A stretch of DNA of 17,406 nt from Syntrophaceae bacterium (GTDB taxonomy: Bacteria > Desulfobacterota > Syntrophia > Syntrophales > Smithellaceae), in the NCBI GenBank assembly GCA_003506745.1, contig DNYQ01000068.1:1-17406 (forward strand). Direction: 5' to 3'. Positions 6,530 through 14,170 of the stretch are shown in pieces (the first letter of the stretch is position 1; each line of letters opens with the position of its first letter). The notes beneath the pieces were generated by a model that worked only from the letters and a program-made list of their open reading frames with translations, searched no databases and was not told the origin of the DNA. The translations under genes and the position numbers were made by a program.

Positions 6530-7596
6530 CGTTCATTTCCAAGGACTGGCTGCATGCGTTGCAATGCGGCATCCAGCCGCTCCCGATTGACCAGCCCCTC
6601 GACCCATCGCAGCGGCAGTCCGCTCCCGCCGAATCTGGCGCCAAGCAGGGCTCCTGCCACTGCGCCGTTGGTGTCTGCATCGCCGCCGCTGTTGATGACC
6701 GGCAGCAGGCCATCGGCAAAACTTTCGGCATGCCAGGCCGCCCAGAGTCCGGCGGCCATGGTGCGCATGGTGTACCCCTGGCCTGGGCCATGGCCGAGGG
6801 AAAGATCGCCAAGCCCTGCATACAGGGTCTTCAGGCAGTAACCTCGGCCAGGGTCATGCCCGATGAACTTGATGGCCCGGCCCTTTCCGCGTTCGCCGCA
6901 CAAGGCCATCTCAATCCAGTTGCGCGTTTCCTCACCAGCCGCTTCATCGAGCCTGAGCGCCCTGCCGCAAACCATGGCCCGTTCGCAGGCGCCTGGGATG
7001 TCGTCGTCCCCGCGCACAAGGCAGGCTGCGACGAAGGAGATCACCAGGCAGGACCAGGCGCATCGGGGGTCTGCGTGCGTCAGTTCGCAAACAGCTCGCA
7101 CTGTGCGCGCCGCGGCCTGAAGGTCTCTTTCCCATGGGAGGATCGCCAGGCTCGCCGTGCGCATGACGGCCCCGTTGGGGGCGGAGCGCCGACCCCGCTG
7201 CTCCCATAGCTGGCGGGCGGTTTCGTGGGGGGCCTCCAGAAAACGTCCATGGGTCAACACCATGAACGTCAGGTTCCCGATCCCGCGCCCATCCCGGGTC
7301 AGCCATTGTTGAAATCGGCGGGCCATGTCGTCGAGGTCGACATCGTCTTCGGCAACCCCGGAATCGAGAAGGCTTTCCAGGACGGCCAGGAATTGTTCCG
7401 TATCGTCAGTCCATTCTCCGGGTTCCCACACGCCGGCATGGGATGAACGCCGGATCTGCTCGTACTCGCTTAGCCCCTCGGGATAGATTCGACGCATGTC
7501 GTGTTCGGAGTGGAACTCACCGCCAACTCCCAGGGCATCGCCTATGGCTTGACCGTAGACCAGGCCCTGCAGGCGTTCCGCGATGATTGGACTCAC
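6526..7596 (-). CDS. ADP-ribosylglycohydrolase (ARH/DraG family)
   Basis: This 356-residue protein is an ADP-ribosylglycohydrolase. It opens with ERLQGLVYGQAIGDALGVGGEF and has the first metal-binding motif EWTDDTEQ (Asp64 and Asp65 after Thr63) and the second, SGGDADTNGAVAG (GGDADT at 304-309). These are the binuclear Mg2+/Mn2+ ligands of the all-helical ARH fold. The family removes ADP-ribose from proteins (arginine, serine), nucleic acids or small ADP-ribosyl compounds. I start it at GTG 7596 because GGAGGGAGAAC lies directly before it. The in-frame ATG at 7701 would overlap the phosphatase gene by 80 bases and add a low-complexity, charged leader. It sits 25 bases after the phosphatase gene and overlaps the next gene by 4 bases, so the three form an operon. 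It is not next to a nitrogenase ADP-ribosyltransferase, so DraG itself is unlikely. Confidence 0.92.
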   Translation of the reverse strand: MSPIIAERLQGLVYGQAIGDALGVGGEFHSEHDMRRIYPEGLSEYEQIRRSSHAGVWEPGEWTDDTEQFLAVLESLLDSGVAEDDVDLDDMARRFQQWLTRDGRGIGNLTFMVLTHGRFLEAPHETARQLWEQRGRRSAPNGAVMRTASLAILPWERDLQAAARTVRAVCELTHADPRCAWSCLVISFVAACLVRGDDDIPGACERAMVCGRALRLDEAAGEETRNWIEMALCGERGKGRAIKFIGHDPGRGYCLKTLYAGLGDLSLGHGPGQGYTMRTMAAGLWAAWHAESFADGLLPVINSGGDADTNGAVAGALLGARFGGSGLPLRWVEGLVNRERLDAALQRMQPVLGNER

Positions 7597-7621
7597 GTTC
7601 TCCCTCCGTGTTTTGGGCGAT

Positions 7622-8185
7622 TCATTCTCCGCGGCTCCATTCCAGGACGAAACGGCGCTGGTCGGCGGTCTCCGGCGAAGGGTCGTAACCTTTGGGGTCA
7701 TGCCGCCTCAGATACTGGACGATCTTGAGCAAATCGACGCCCTCGGCAACGCCGTGGCGTGCCAGCCAGCATCCGACTGCCATGCCGGTCCGGCCTTTGC
7801 CGCCCCAGCAATGGATAAAAACCGGATGCTCCTTGCTCAAGGATTCGTCGAGGCGGTCGAGGATCGCCTTCATTTGGTCTTTCGTGGGGACGCCTTGGTC
7901 TTGTATGGGATGGGGGTGCCAGGATGCAGCCAGTCCCTGATCACGAGCAAGCTTCAGATAGAGGGCCGCGTATGGGACAAAGCGGTTGCCGCTCCAATCC
8001 CGTTCATCCTCTTCCATGAGACAGATGATGGAGCGGATTCCGCAGGCCACGAGCTGGCCTATCTTCAGCTCGGCTTCGGCTGGATCAAGGCTTCCTGGAT
8101 AACAGCCGGCGAGGAACTTGCCGGGTATGACCCAATAGGACCGGGGATAGGGGAGGGTCTCCACCCCATGAAGTGTGTTTCGCAT
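7622..8185 (-). CDS. Dual-specificity (cysteine-based) phosphatase-like protein
   Basis: This 187-residue protein has the P-loop of cysteine-based phosphatases: HCWGGKGRTG, the HCxxGxxR(T/S)G signature, with nucleophile Cys126 and phosphate-binding Arg132. Asp96 in PIQDQGVP is a good candidate for the general acid on the mobile loop. Before it, residues 45-57 (QLVACGIRSIICL) form the usual strand ahead of the loop. Members of this superfamily dephosphorylate proteins, phosphoinositides, RNA or sugar/nucleotide phosphates. Beside an ADP-ribosylglycohydrolase and a cyclotransferase-like gene, a small-molecule phosphate (for example an ADP-ribose phosphate) is a reasonable guess, not shown by the sequence. 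It is the first gene of the three-gene operon. The start ATG has no strong ribosome binding site, which may keep its level low, or translation may begin slightly elsewhere. Confidence 0.88.
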   Translation of the reverse strand: MRNTLHGVETLPYPRSYWVIPGKFLAGCYPGSLDPAEAELKIGQLVACGIRSIICLMEEDERDWSGNRFVPYAALYLKLARDQGLAASWHPHPIQDQGVPTKDQMKAILDRLDESLSKEHPVFIHCWGGKGRTGMAVGCWLARHGVAEGVDLLKIVQYLRRHDPKGYDPSPETADQRRFVLEWSRGE

Positions 8186-8198
8186 GGGGTGAGTATTA

Positions 8199-8249
8199 TT
8201 GTTTCATCATTCCAAAATCTGGAATGAACTTCTGGCAAATATGAAACAA
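8199..8249 (-). promoter_or_regulatory. Nested palindromes upstream of the phosphatase operon
   Basis: An inner perfect 8-bp palindrome, TCATTCCA-AAATC-TGGAATGA (8207-8227), is flanked by an outer perfect 9-bp inverted repeat, TTGTTTCAT (8199-8207) and ATGAAACAA (8241-8249). They lie 14-64 bases upstream of the phosphatase ATG. Two symmetric sites in the promoter region suggest an operator for a dimeric regulator. No T-run follows the inner hairpin on either strand, so a terminator is unlikely. Confidence 0.55.
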
Positions 8250-8341
8250 AGAATCGCTACTGGGTCGAGCACATATCTGGCGACACCATTTCAATGCCAA
8301 GGCCGACGCAAATACTATATTGATGCGATATCACACTAGAT

Positions 8342-8512
8342 CTCAGCTCGTTCGATCTGGACGATAAAATCGGTATGATCGAAGGCTTCGGCGGAGAGAT
8401 TTTCATGACACTTATGGAGGTTCGGTACTTGATCGAACGGTGGCGTAGATGGTACAATAGGCGTAAATTTTATAGTTTGCTTGGCTATAAGCCGCCCGCA
8501 ACAGAGGTCTGA
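8342..8512 (+). pseudogene. Decayed 3' end of an IS3-family transposase (orfB)
   Basis: An open frame ending at TGA 8510-8512 encodes GEIFMTLMEVRYLIERW, then RRWYNRRKFYSLLGYKPPA. This matches the C-terminal end of IS3-type OrfB transposases (pattern EAxxLIExWRxxYNxxRPHSSLGYxPPA), with substitutions at usually conserved positions. The DDE core and orfA are absent, and sequence to the left (8250-8341) gives no further homology by eye, so this is a remnant. Bases 8513-8687 to its right hold no gene apart from the region in front of the next operon; CCCGATCGGG (about 8514-8523) is a short palindrome there. Its position marks an old insertion boundary where gene direction switches. Confidence 0.75.
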
Positions 8513-8687
8513 TCCCGATCGGGGAGGCAATGCCACTGTCTACCACCTCATAATGAAATGCCAGCTCTAACATTGCTGCGGGCACAAACGCATAGGACAA
8601 ATCATACGATAGAATTAAATAACAACAACATCACCACGCCAGATCCAGTTTTAAAAAAGCATGTCACTCTGACAATGGAGAACATCT

Positions 8688-10835
8688 ATGACAAAATTCG
8701 ACGCAGAATCAACAAGCTCTTGCATTGACGACAAAGTCAAAGAATATTTCACGTCAGATGACGCAAACAGGCATTCTCAAAACCCCCAAAACCATTCCCC
8801 CATAGCACAGTCTCAGCAGCACATTTCTTCTTCATTTCGAGCAGTTTGGACCATGCTTGGTACTGCACTGTGCTCTTCCGTGGTTACAATAGCATTAGGG
8901 GCACTCCTTGTTCAGGCCACGGGCTTAATTCCGATGTTTTATACCTTACGCGAGTTTGACAGCGCCTATGCCAAGGCAACGGCAAATCTACAAGTATTGG
9001 AAACGCTGGAAGGAAAATTACGCCGTACAGATGACACAATAGCGGTTAATATTGCCAATCTGCGCGCCGAAAACGAGAAGGCCTCCGCATTGAGCCATGA
9101 ATTAGAAACAAACATAAGTTATTTAATTGAAAATATTACGAAAAATCTCAGCAGCATTGTAATGGAAAACGAAAAAAAAGCGGCCTTAAAACGCGATTCT
9201 GAATATTCCGAATTAAAAGAAGAAATGCACAAAAACATCATTATGCTTGATGGACTAATAAAAACCGCATTTGAGAATGTATCAGAACACAAAACAGACC
9301 AAATAAAGGGACAAGAGCTACTAAAGATGGCTCAGCATGCCAGGATAGAGACACCTGATCGAGCCATGATTTACTATATGGCCGCTCTTGACGCTAGTCC
9401 GCAAAAGACGACAATTCTTCTAGACTATCTGAATTGGCAAAAAAGCGTTGTCCAAGCGCATTTAAATAAAAAAGATTTTGAAAAGGCGATCAATACATTG
9501 GTTGATAGCGTTCATGTAGTGGACTCACAATTATACAAAGGGACACTGGAAGACCTTTCAAACTTTGAAGATTTGAATGCCGCACTGACAGGTATAGAAG
9601 TTTGCATTCAGCAGAGCCAGGGACAAGAAGAGAGACTCCAAGCCCTATTGTTAGCGCAAGTCGAGCAGGAAGCGCTGGAAGCGCCTTTTAGCTTAAGCCG
9701 AGCTGCCGCTTATCAGCAAGCGGCGACAAAATTGGATAATATGACACCACTTTCCTCCCTGGAAGAAAAATTGGCAGCGTTGCGCGCCAAAGTTGAGGCG
9801 CGGCTTCAAGCGGTCAACGCGGTGCAAAGTTTACAGGGACACAATAACCCCGCCATCGCCCCTTTTGATTCCAGCATAGATATAGCGGAAACATGGATTA
9901 ATGCCTACATAGAGCGCTTGAATAACCAGGATGTGCCTGTCGCACTCCGACAAGGCGATAGCGAAGTTGCCGTGGATTATCTCACAAACATTATCGAATC
10001 GCTCAACCCTACCATAAAACAACGCCTGAGTGACGCTGAAGCGAACATGAATGTCAATGTATGGAAATTCGCGGTGAAAAAACTTGCAACAAAATTAGAT
10101 TCTAAATCTATGAAAGAAGAAGATATTCCCCAAATAGAATATCTTTATATGCAAGGAAAATCCATTTTTGCGCACAACCGACAAGTGGAGCAAGATCTGA
10201 GTTTTCTTGCAGGACAACTTTTCCAATTTAAAATAGATCAAATACGTTTTTCAATGGAAATTCTCAAAAACAGAGAGACTCGATATTCACAAGATATTTT
10301 GCTTCAACTGGCCGCACAATATCGAGTACAAGCTGTTGCGCTTTCTGCTGAACTGCAAAATGAGGTAAAAACTTTACCAACATTGCGCAATAATAATGAC
10401 CTTGAAAAAAATATTCTATCTCTAATTCAAGGCATGACAGATATATATCAAGGTATGAGCAAAAATATTGAAATGTCATCGTATATCAATGAAGATAAAG
10501 CCAATTATGAATTCCGCAAATACGTTGATCTCATGTTGAGCGATGCTTCAAATTATTATGAAAATGCAAAATTAAATAAAGATAGATGGAAAACAGCAAC
10601 ACCAGGGAGAAATGGCTGGGATACTCCAGAATCAAGAGCCAATCTGTCGATGGCCATTAAAAGTCTATATAGCATAGACCTCTCACAAGGAGTCACTGAG
10701 CAGCAAAGAAATAATTATATGAATATGCTTGAAAAGTTAAAAAATACAGACTTAATGACACATCTTGAAAAAGAAATTGGGCAAATATCGACTCGTGGTC
10801 TGGAATATTACAGACGCAATCAACGCACAAATTAA
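8688..10835 (+). CDS. Membrane-anchored coiled-coil / helical-repeat protein, unknown function
   Basis: I do not recognise this 715-residue protein. A polar, disordered-looking N-terminal tail (1-50) is followed by one hydrophobic segment (about 55-79: MLGTALCSSVVTIALGALL then VQATGL). A long charged helical stretch (about 90-205) looks like a coiled coil. Residues 205-330 alternate helices in a TPR-like way (LLKMAQHARIETPDRAMIYY, MAALDASPQ, DFEKAINTLVDSVHV). The rest is almost all helical without catalytic motifs. With only R51 before and acidic residues after the segment, the large part is probably outside the inner membrane, though the opposite topology cannot be excluded. GGAG eight bases before ATG sets the start. 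The next gene begins 15 bases later, so the two proteins are likely partners: a scaffold, receptor or export/immunity factor for the nuclease. Confidence 0.8.
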   Translation: MTKFDAESTSSCIDDKVKEYFTSDDANRHSQNPQNHSPIAQSQQHISSSFRAVWTMLGTALCSSVVTIALGALLVQATGLIPMFYTLREFDSAYAKATANLQVLETLEGKLRRTDDTIAVNIANLRAENEKASALSHELETNISYLIENITKNLSSIVMENEKKAALKRDSEYSELKEEMHKNIIMLDGLIKTAFENVSEHKTDQIKGQELLKMAQHARIETPDRAMIYYMAALDASPQKTTILLDYLNWQKSVVQAHLNKKDFEKAINTLVDSVHVVDSQLYKGTLEDLSNFEDLNAALTGIEVCIQQSQGQEERLQALLLAQVEQEALEAPFSLSRAAAYQQAATKLDNMTPLSSLEEKLAALRAKVEARLQAVNAVQSLQGHNNPAIAPFDSSIDIAETWINAYIERLNNQDVPVALRQGDSEVAVDYLTNIIESLNPTIKQRLSDAEANMNVNVWKFAVKKLATKLDSKSMKEEDIPQIEYLYMQGKSIFAHNRQVEQDLSFLAGQLFQFKIDQIRFSMEILKNRETRYSQDILLQLAAQYRVQAVALSAELQNEVKTLPTLRNNNDLEKNILSLIQGMTDIYQGMSKNIEMSSYINEDKANYEFRKYVDLMLSDASNYYENAKLNKDRWKTATPGRNGWDTPESRANLSMAIKSLYSIDLSQGVTEQQRNNYMNMLEKLKNTDLMTHLEKEIGQISTRGLEYYRRNQRTN

Positions 10836-10850
10836 TATGAGAGGCCAATC

Positions 10851-12761
10851 ATGCGTTTCAACGCATATGTGATTTGTGCTTTAGCAGGAATATTTTTCTG
10901 TACAGCTCATTCTCTCTGCCTTGCAGACTCTTTGCGAAGCGGATTGGCAGGAGGCGTTTCCGCAGGCGTTGGCACAACAGTTTACAACTATCTGGCAGCG
11001 CCATCGGTGCCGGATTTATTTGCTAAAAAATTTGGCTACCTGACACCCCAAGCAACCGTGCATGCGGCAGGTCCTTTCCAACCGGTAGGCGGCGACTTGA
11101 ATAGTTGGCTCAGTTTTGAACGAGATATCATAAAATATTACGGAAATAATGAATCGACGCGCCGACAAATCGCTTCTTTGCGGAGAGAATATCAAATGTT
11201 ACAATCGCAGGAGAACAAAAGAGGTGTTTCCATACTTCATGCCAAAGGCGATGCGGGCGAAGGGGTTATGGACACTCTCTATCGAAAAGATGGATGGCGC
11301 CAGGTTGCCAGTAAGTCCGGGGTTGGCGGCATAGCAGGCCGCCAAGGCATTGATGGGCTTTATACTCGTCGTAGCTTTGATGGTAGATTGGAGGTTATGA
11401 TCTCTGAAAGCAAAACCGGGAATTCCTCGCTCAACCGCACACAAAATGGCAACCAACAGATGAGCATGGGATGGATTAGGAGCAATTTAAAAGCTCTCCT
11501 TTTTCAAGCAGAAGCGGATTTGGCAGCGGCGAGACAATCAGGCTCCATAATTCAGCAGCAGGTTGCAAAAGATCGCTTTGATGAGATCAAGAAAATTGTT
11601 AAGCATTTTAATAATGGCGGCAAAATGCGATATAATATGAACCAAACGACTATAGAACAAGTGAATGGCCGTCCGATTCTTCGTATGCAAATCTTTAAAG
11701 TGGTTCCAAGCGAAACTGAAGCAGTTATAAATCCACGTGTTACATCAAAAGGCAACGCACAAATTTTTGATATCGATCTCACACAAGAAAAAACTTGGAC
11801 CAAAACTCAACGGGCGGCTGTAGACGGATATTTTGACAGCTTTGAAAAATCGTTGGCCAAGGGGGGGAATCCCCACGCTGCCGCTCGTGTGAGGAGTAAG
11901 TTGGAACTAGATATTAAGACAGGGAAAATTAATCCAAACCCTGGGGAATCCATGGATCATGCTGTTTATCGGTCGGCCATCAAATATGTAAAAGACAAAT
12001 TTTCACCAAAAGTAGTAAAAAACGCGCTGGCCGACGGGGACATGAATCCCGGCGTTCGGGGCCACGCCCTTTCTTATATGAAAGCAGGCATCGCCGGGAC
12101 TGTCGCCGGTGCCGTTATTGCTGGTGTCATTGCTGGGGGGATGGAGCTTTTTCAGACAGGCCATTTGAGTCTGGAAACCGCCAAAGCAATGGGCGTTGGC
12201 GCGGGAGTGGCCGGCGCAGTTGCTGTCGCCACCCCTCGACTGGAGCGTGGTGCTGTTCTAGCACAAACCAGAATGCTCGCATCGTCGGCAGGCAAAACGG
12301 TTATATGGAAAAGGATATTCAGTGCGCTCACGCCAAATCGTCTTGGCGGAGGCGTGACCGTTGTCGTTTTAGCCGCGGGTAGCGCCGGATATAGTTATGC
12401 AACTGGAGCTTACACAGGCACTCAGGCTATTATAGTCGCCACGGAGGGCGTAATAGTTGGAGGTATTTTGTTTGGTATTGGTTGTGCCGTAACTGCTGCA
12501 GTTCCAATACCTGGAGTCAATGTTATTGCTGGACTGCTGGCGGGCATCGGCAGCAGTATTATCTATCATGTTGCTGCAGATGGCGGATATGTCGGGCACC
12601 TCGCCCGCATAAAGGCGCTTGAGATGCTGAAGGTTGATGCTGAACTCGCGGATGCCCGAACTCAGCACCGCAGCGCTGAAGAACGCGAACGGATCCGTAT
12701 AGAAAGTGAAAGGTTGTTGAAACAAGGATGGGAGTTGCTGGCCGCGACAGCAATCCGCTAA
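10851..12761 (+). CDS. Exported PD-(D/E)XK-like nuclease with glycine-rich membrane domain
   Basis: This 636-residue protein begins with a clear signal peptide (hydrophobic core 7-19, likely cut after LCLA at 22-25). Residues 130-205 look like a PD-(D/E)XK nuclease of the kind found in polymorphic toxins: GDAGEGVMDTLY with Glu137, GIDGLYTRR with Asp168, EVMISESKTGNSSL with Glu186-Ser-Lys188, then NQQMSMGW. A basic linker follows. From about 405 to 575 there are several glycine-zipper-like hydrophobic helices (GIAGTVAGAVIAGVIAGG, GVGAGVAGAVAVA, GGGVTVVVLAAG, and a pair at 531-573), which should insert in a membrane. The tail is charged and helical. AGAGG precedes the ATG, 15 bases after the previous gene. 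It could be an exported toxin carrying its own translocation region, or an envelope nuclease. The stop codon touches the IS256 element, so the 3' end may be altered. No immunity gene is visible. Confidence 0.8.
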   Translation: MRFNAYVICALAGIFFCTAHSLCLADSLRSGLAGGVSAGVGTTVYNYLAAPSVPDLFAKKFGYLTPQATVHAAGPFQPVGGDLNSWLSFERDIIKYYGNNESTRRQIASLRREYQMLQSQENKRGVSILHAKGDAGEGVMDTLYRKDGWRQVASKSGVGGIAGRQGIDGLYTRRSFDGRLEVMISESKTGNSSLNRTQNGNQQMSMGWIRSNLKALLFQAEADLAAARQSGSIIQQQVAKDRFDEIKKIVKHFNNGGKMRYNMNQTTIEQVNGRPILRMQIFKVVPSETEAVINPRVTSKGNAQIFDIDLTQEKTWTKTQRAAVDGYFDSFEKSLAKGGNPHAAARVRSKLELDIKTGKINPNPGESMDHAVYRSAIKYVKDKFSPKVVKNALADGDMNPGVRGHALSYMKAGIAGTVAGAVIAGVIAGGMELFQTGHLSLETAKAMGVGAGVAGAVAVATPRLERGAVLAQTRMLASSAGKTVIWKRIFSALTPNRLGGGVTVVVLAAGSAGYSYATGAYTGTQAIIVATEGVIVGGILFGIGCAVTAAVPIPGVNVIAGLLAGIGSSIIYHVAADGGYVGHLARIKALEMLKVDAELADARTQHRSAEERERIRIESERLLKQGWELLAATAIR

Positions 12762-12786
12762 GTTGTGTCCCGTCAAGTGGTGTAAT
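12762..12786 (+). repeat. Left terminal inverted repeat of the IS256 element
   Basis: GTTGTGTCCCGTCAAG then TGGTGTAAT. It begins one base after the TAA stop of the exported nuclease gene (12759-12761). Confidence 0.8.
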
Positions 12787-12805
12787 TCCGTCTTAGTTCC
12801 CAGGG

Positions 12806-14056
12806 CTACTGCCTTCCTTTCGATTCCCTATGCAGCCTCTTCCAGCCCCAGCTCCCCCCGAGAGGGGGGAGCTGGGCGCTTGGTTCTTTGAGTTTGGCCA
12901 TGGAGGCCTCGCTGATATAGCACCGGGCCTCCATCCATTCCTCGTTCTCTTCGATCAGTATGGCCCCGACCAGGCGCTCCAGCGACTTTTCGTCAGGGAA
13001 GATGCTGACAACCCTGGTGCGGGCCTTGATGGTCCGCATGAGCCGCTCCAGCATGTTCGTGGAGTGCAGCTTGCGCCAGTGCTCCGGCGGGAACGACATG
13101 TACGTCAGCACCTCGTCCTCGGCCTCTTCCACGAGCTTCGCCACATCAGGGAATTTCGGCTCGAGCGCATCAACCACGTTCCGCAGTTCCCTGCGGACCT
13201 CCTCGAGGGGCGGCTGGGCGAAGATGGTCTTGAGCAGGGCGGAGACCATCGGTTGGTAGCGCTTCGAGACGTGGGCCAGCATGGAGCGCATGAAGTGCAC
13301 GCGGCACCGCTGCCAGCTTGCCCCCGGGAAGATCTCGGTGATGGCCCGTTTCAGGCCCTCGTGGGCATCGCTGACAATCAGACGGACGCCATGCAAGCCT
13401 CGGCTCGTCAGATCCTGCAGGAAGTCCCGCCATAGCAAATGACGCTCTCCCACCTTGGGCGCTACCCCGAGAACCTCACGATGATCGTCGATACGCACGC
13501 CCACGGCCACCAGCACGGCCATGCTCGTCACGCGGCCTTCACGGCGAACCTTCTCGTAGCGAGCGTCCACGAACACATACGGGAACTGGCCCTCCAAGGG
13601 GCGAGACTTGAACGCAGAAACCTCGACCTCGATGTCCTGGACCATGCGAGAAACGAAATTCTTGTCCATCCGCTCAATGCCCATCTGCTGGCACAATCGC
13701 TCCACCCGGCGCGTGGATACGCCCTGCACGTAGGCTTTCTTGATACCGCCGATCAGGGCCTTCTCGGCTCGCCTGCGAGGTTCCAGGAATGTCGGGAAAT
13801 ACGACCCTTCACGCAGCTTCGGGATGTGCAGGTCGATGTCGCCCACTCGGGTCGTCCACTGACGCTCACGGTAGCCGTTGCGGTGAGTGTTCCGCTCCGC
13901 CTTTCGTTCGCCGTAGCCGGCTCCAGCTATTGCGCTCACCTCAGCCTCCATCACCTCATGCACGATGGCCGAGACCATCTCATGGAGCCAGTCACCATGC
14001 GACTCCACGAACACCTTGTCGAACCAGTCCCGACCTGTCATTCTCTTCTCAGGCAT
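12806..14056 (-). CDS. IS256-family (mutator-type) transposase
   Basis: This 416-residue protein is a full-length IS256 transposase. The DDE triad is visible: Asp164 in VFVDARYEKVR, Asp230 in IVSDAHEGLKRA, and Glu337 in STNMLERLMRTIK. The family signature CRVHFMRSML lies at 251-260. The N-terminal part has the usual DNA-binding region and GERKAERNTHRNGYRER. It catalyses transposition of the element that surrounds it. The ATG is preceded by AAGGAGG, partly locked in a hairpin (separate entry). No frameshift or stop interrupts it. Confidence 0.97.
   Translation of the reverse strand: MPEKRMTGRDWFDKVFVESHGDWLHEMVSAIVHEVMEAEVSAIAGAGYGERKAERNTHRNGYRERQWTTRVGDIDLHIPKLREGSYFPTFLEPRRRAEKALIGGIKKAYVQGVSTRRVERLCQQMGIERMDKNFVSRMVQDIEVEVSAFKSRPLEGQFPYVFVDARYEKVRREGRVTSMAVLVAVGVRIDDHREVLGVAPKVGERHLLWRDFLQDLTSRGLHGVRLIVSDAHEGLKRAITEIFPGASWQRCRVHFMRSMLAHVSKRYQPMVSALLKTIFAQPPLEEVRRELRNVVDALEPKFPDVAKLVEEAEDEVLTYMSFPPEHWRKLHSTNMLERLMRTIKARTRVVSIFPDEKSLERLVGAILIEENEEWMEARCYISEASMAKLKEPSAQLPPLGGSWGWKRLHRESKGRQ
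12847..12876 (-). repeat. Very stable hairpin inside the transposase 3' end
   Basis: CCCAGCTCCCCCC and GGGGGGAGCTGGG form a perfect 13-bp stem around a 4-base loop (GAGA on the plus strand, TCTC on the minus). It sits within the last 25 codons of the transposase and codes for PPLGGSW. A stem this strong could block readthrough transcription from the plus-strand operon, or pause minus-strand transcription. No T-run follows on either strand. Confidence 0.7.
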
Positions 14057-14112
14057 GCCGTTCGTTCCTCCTTAGGGCTTGTGTTAGCTACAAAACCCTT
14101 GGAACGAACGGC
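14057..14112 (-). promoter_or_regulatory. Hairpin sequestering the transposase start region
   Basis: GCCGTTCGTTCC (minus strand 14112-14101) pairs perfectly with GGAACGAACGGC (14068-14057) directly before the transposase ATG. An inner part (AGGGTTTTGT with ACAAGCCCT) extends the stem with a bulge. The AAGGAGG ribosome binding site (14073-14067) overlaps the stem. Transcripts that enter from outside would fold and hide the start, a control known from other IS families such as IS10 and IS200. Confidence 0.6.
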
Positions 14113-14145
14113 GGCCTCTTTCAAGGCCTTGAGGCTTCCTGCCTT

Positions 14146-14170
14146 ATTACACCACGTCGTGAGACACTAC
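14146..14170 (-). repeat. Right terminal inverted repeat of the IS256 element
   Basis: On the minus strand GTAGTGTCTCACGACG then TGGTGTAAT. Its bases 14169-14167 supply the TAG stop codon of the neighbouring gene, and its first G completes that gene's last Trp codon. Confidence 0.8.

Larger units (their letters stand above)
12762..14170 (-). mobile_element. IS256-family insertion sequence, 1409 bp
   Basis: The element carries one IS256-type transposase gene and is bounded by imperfect 25-bp inverted repeats (12762-12786 and 14146-14170; 19 of 25 positions match, with GTGGTGTAAT identical). IS256 elements normally make an 8-9 bp target duplication, but the flanks read ATCCGCTAA on the left and CATCCAATT on the right, so none is seen. 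Both neighbouring genes end exactly at its borders. The transposase frame is intact, so the element may be active. Flank loss suggests deletion or recombination after insertion. Confidence 0.88.

Noticed and set aside
6367..7209. 280-residue plus-strand frame opposite the cyclotransferase-like and glycohydrolase genes
   Set aside because: Antisense shadow; the opposite strand shows metal-binding motifs in the right order.
7597..7701. Longer start for the ADP-ribosylglycohydrolase (ATG at 7701)
   Set aside because: It overlaps the phosphatase gene and adds a charged leader unlike the family; GTG 7596 follows a strong GGAGG.
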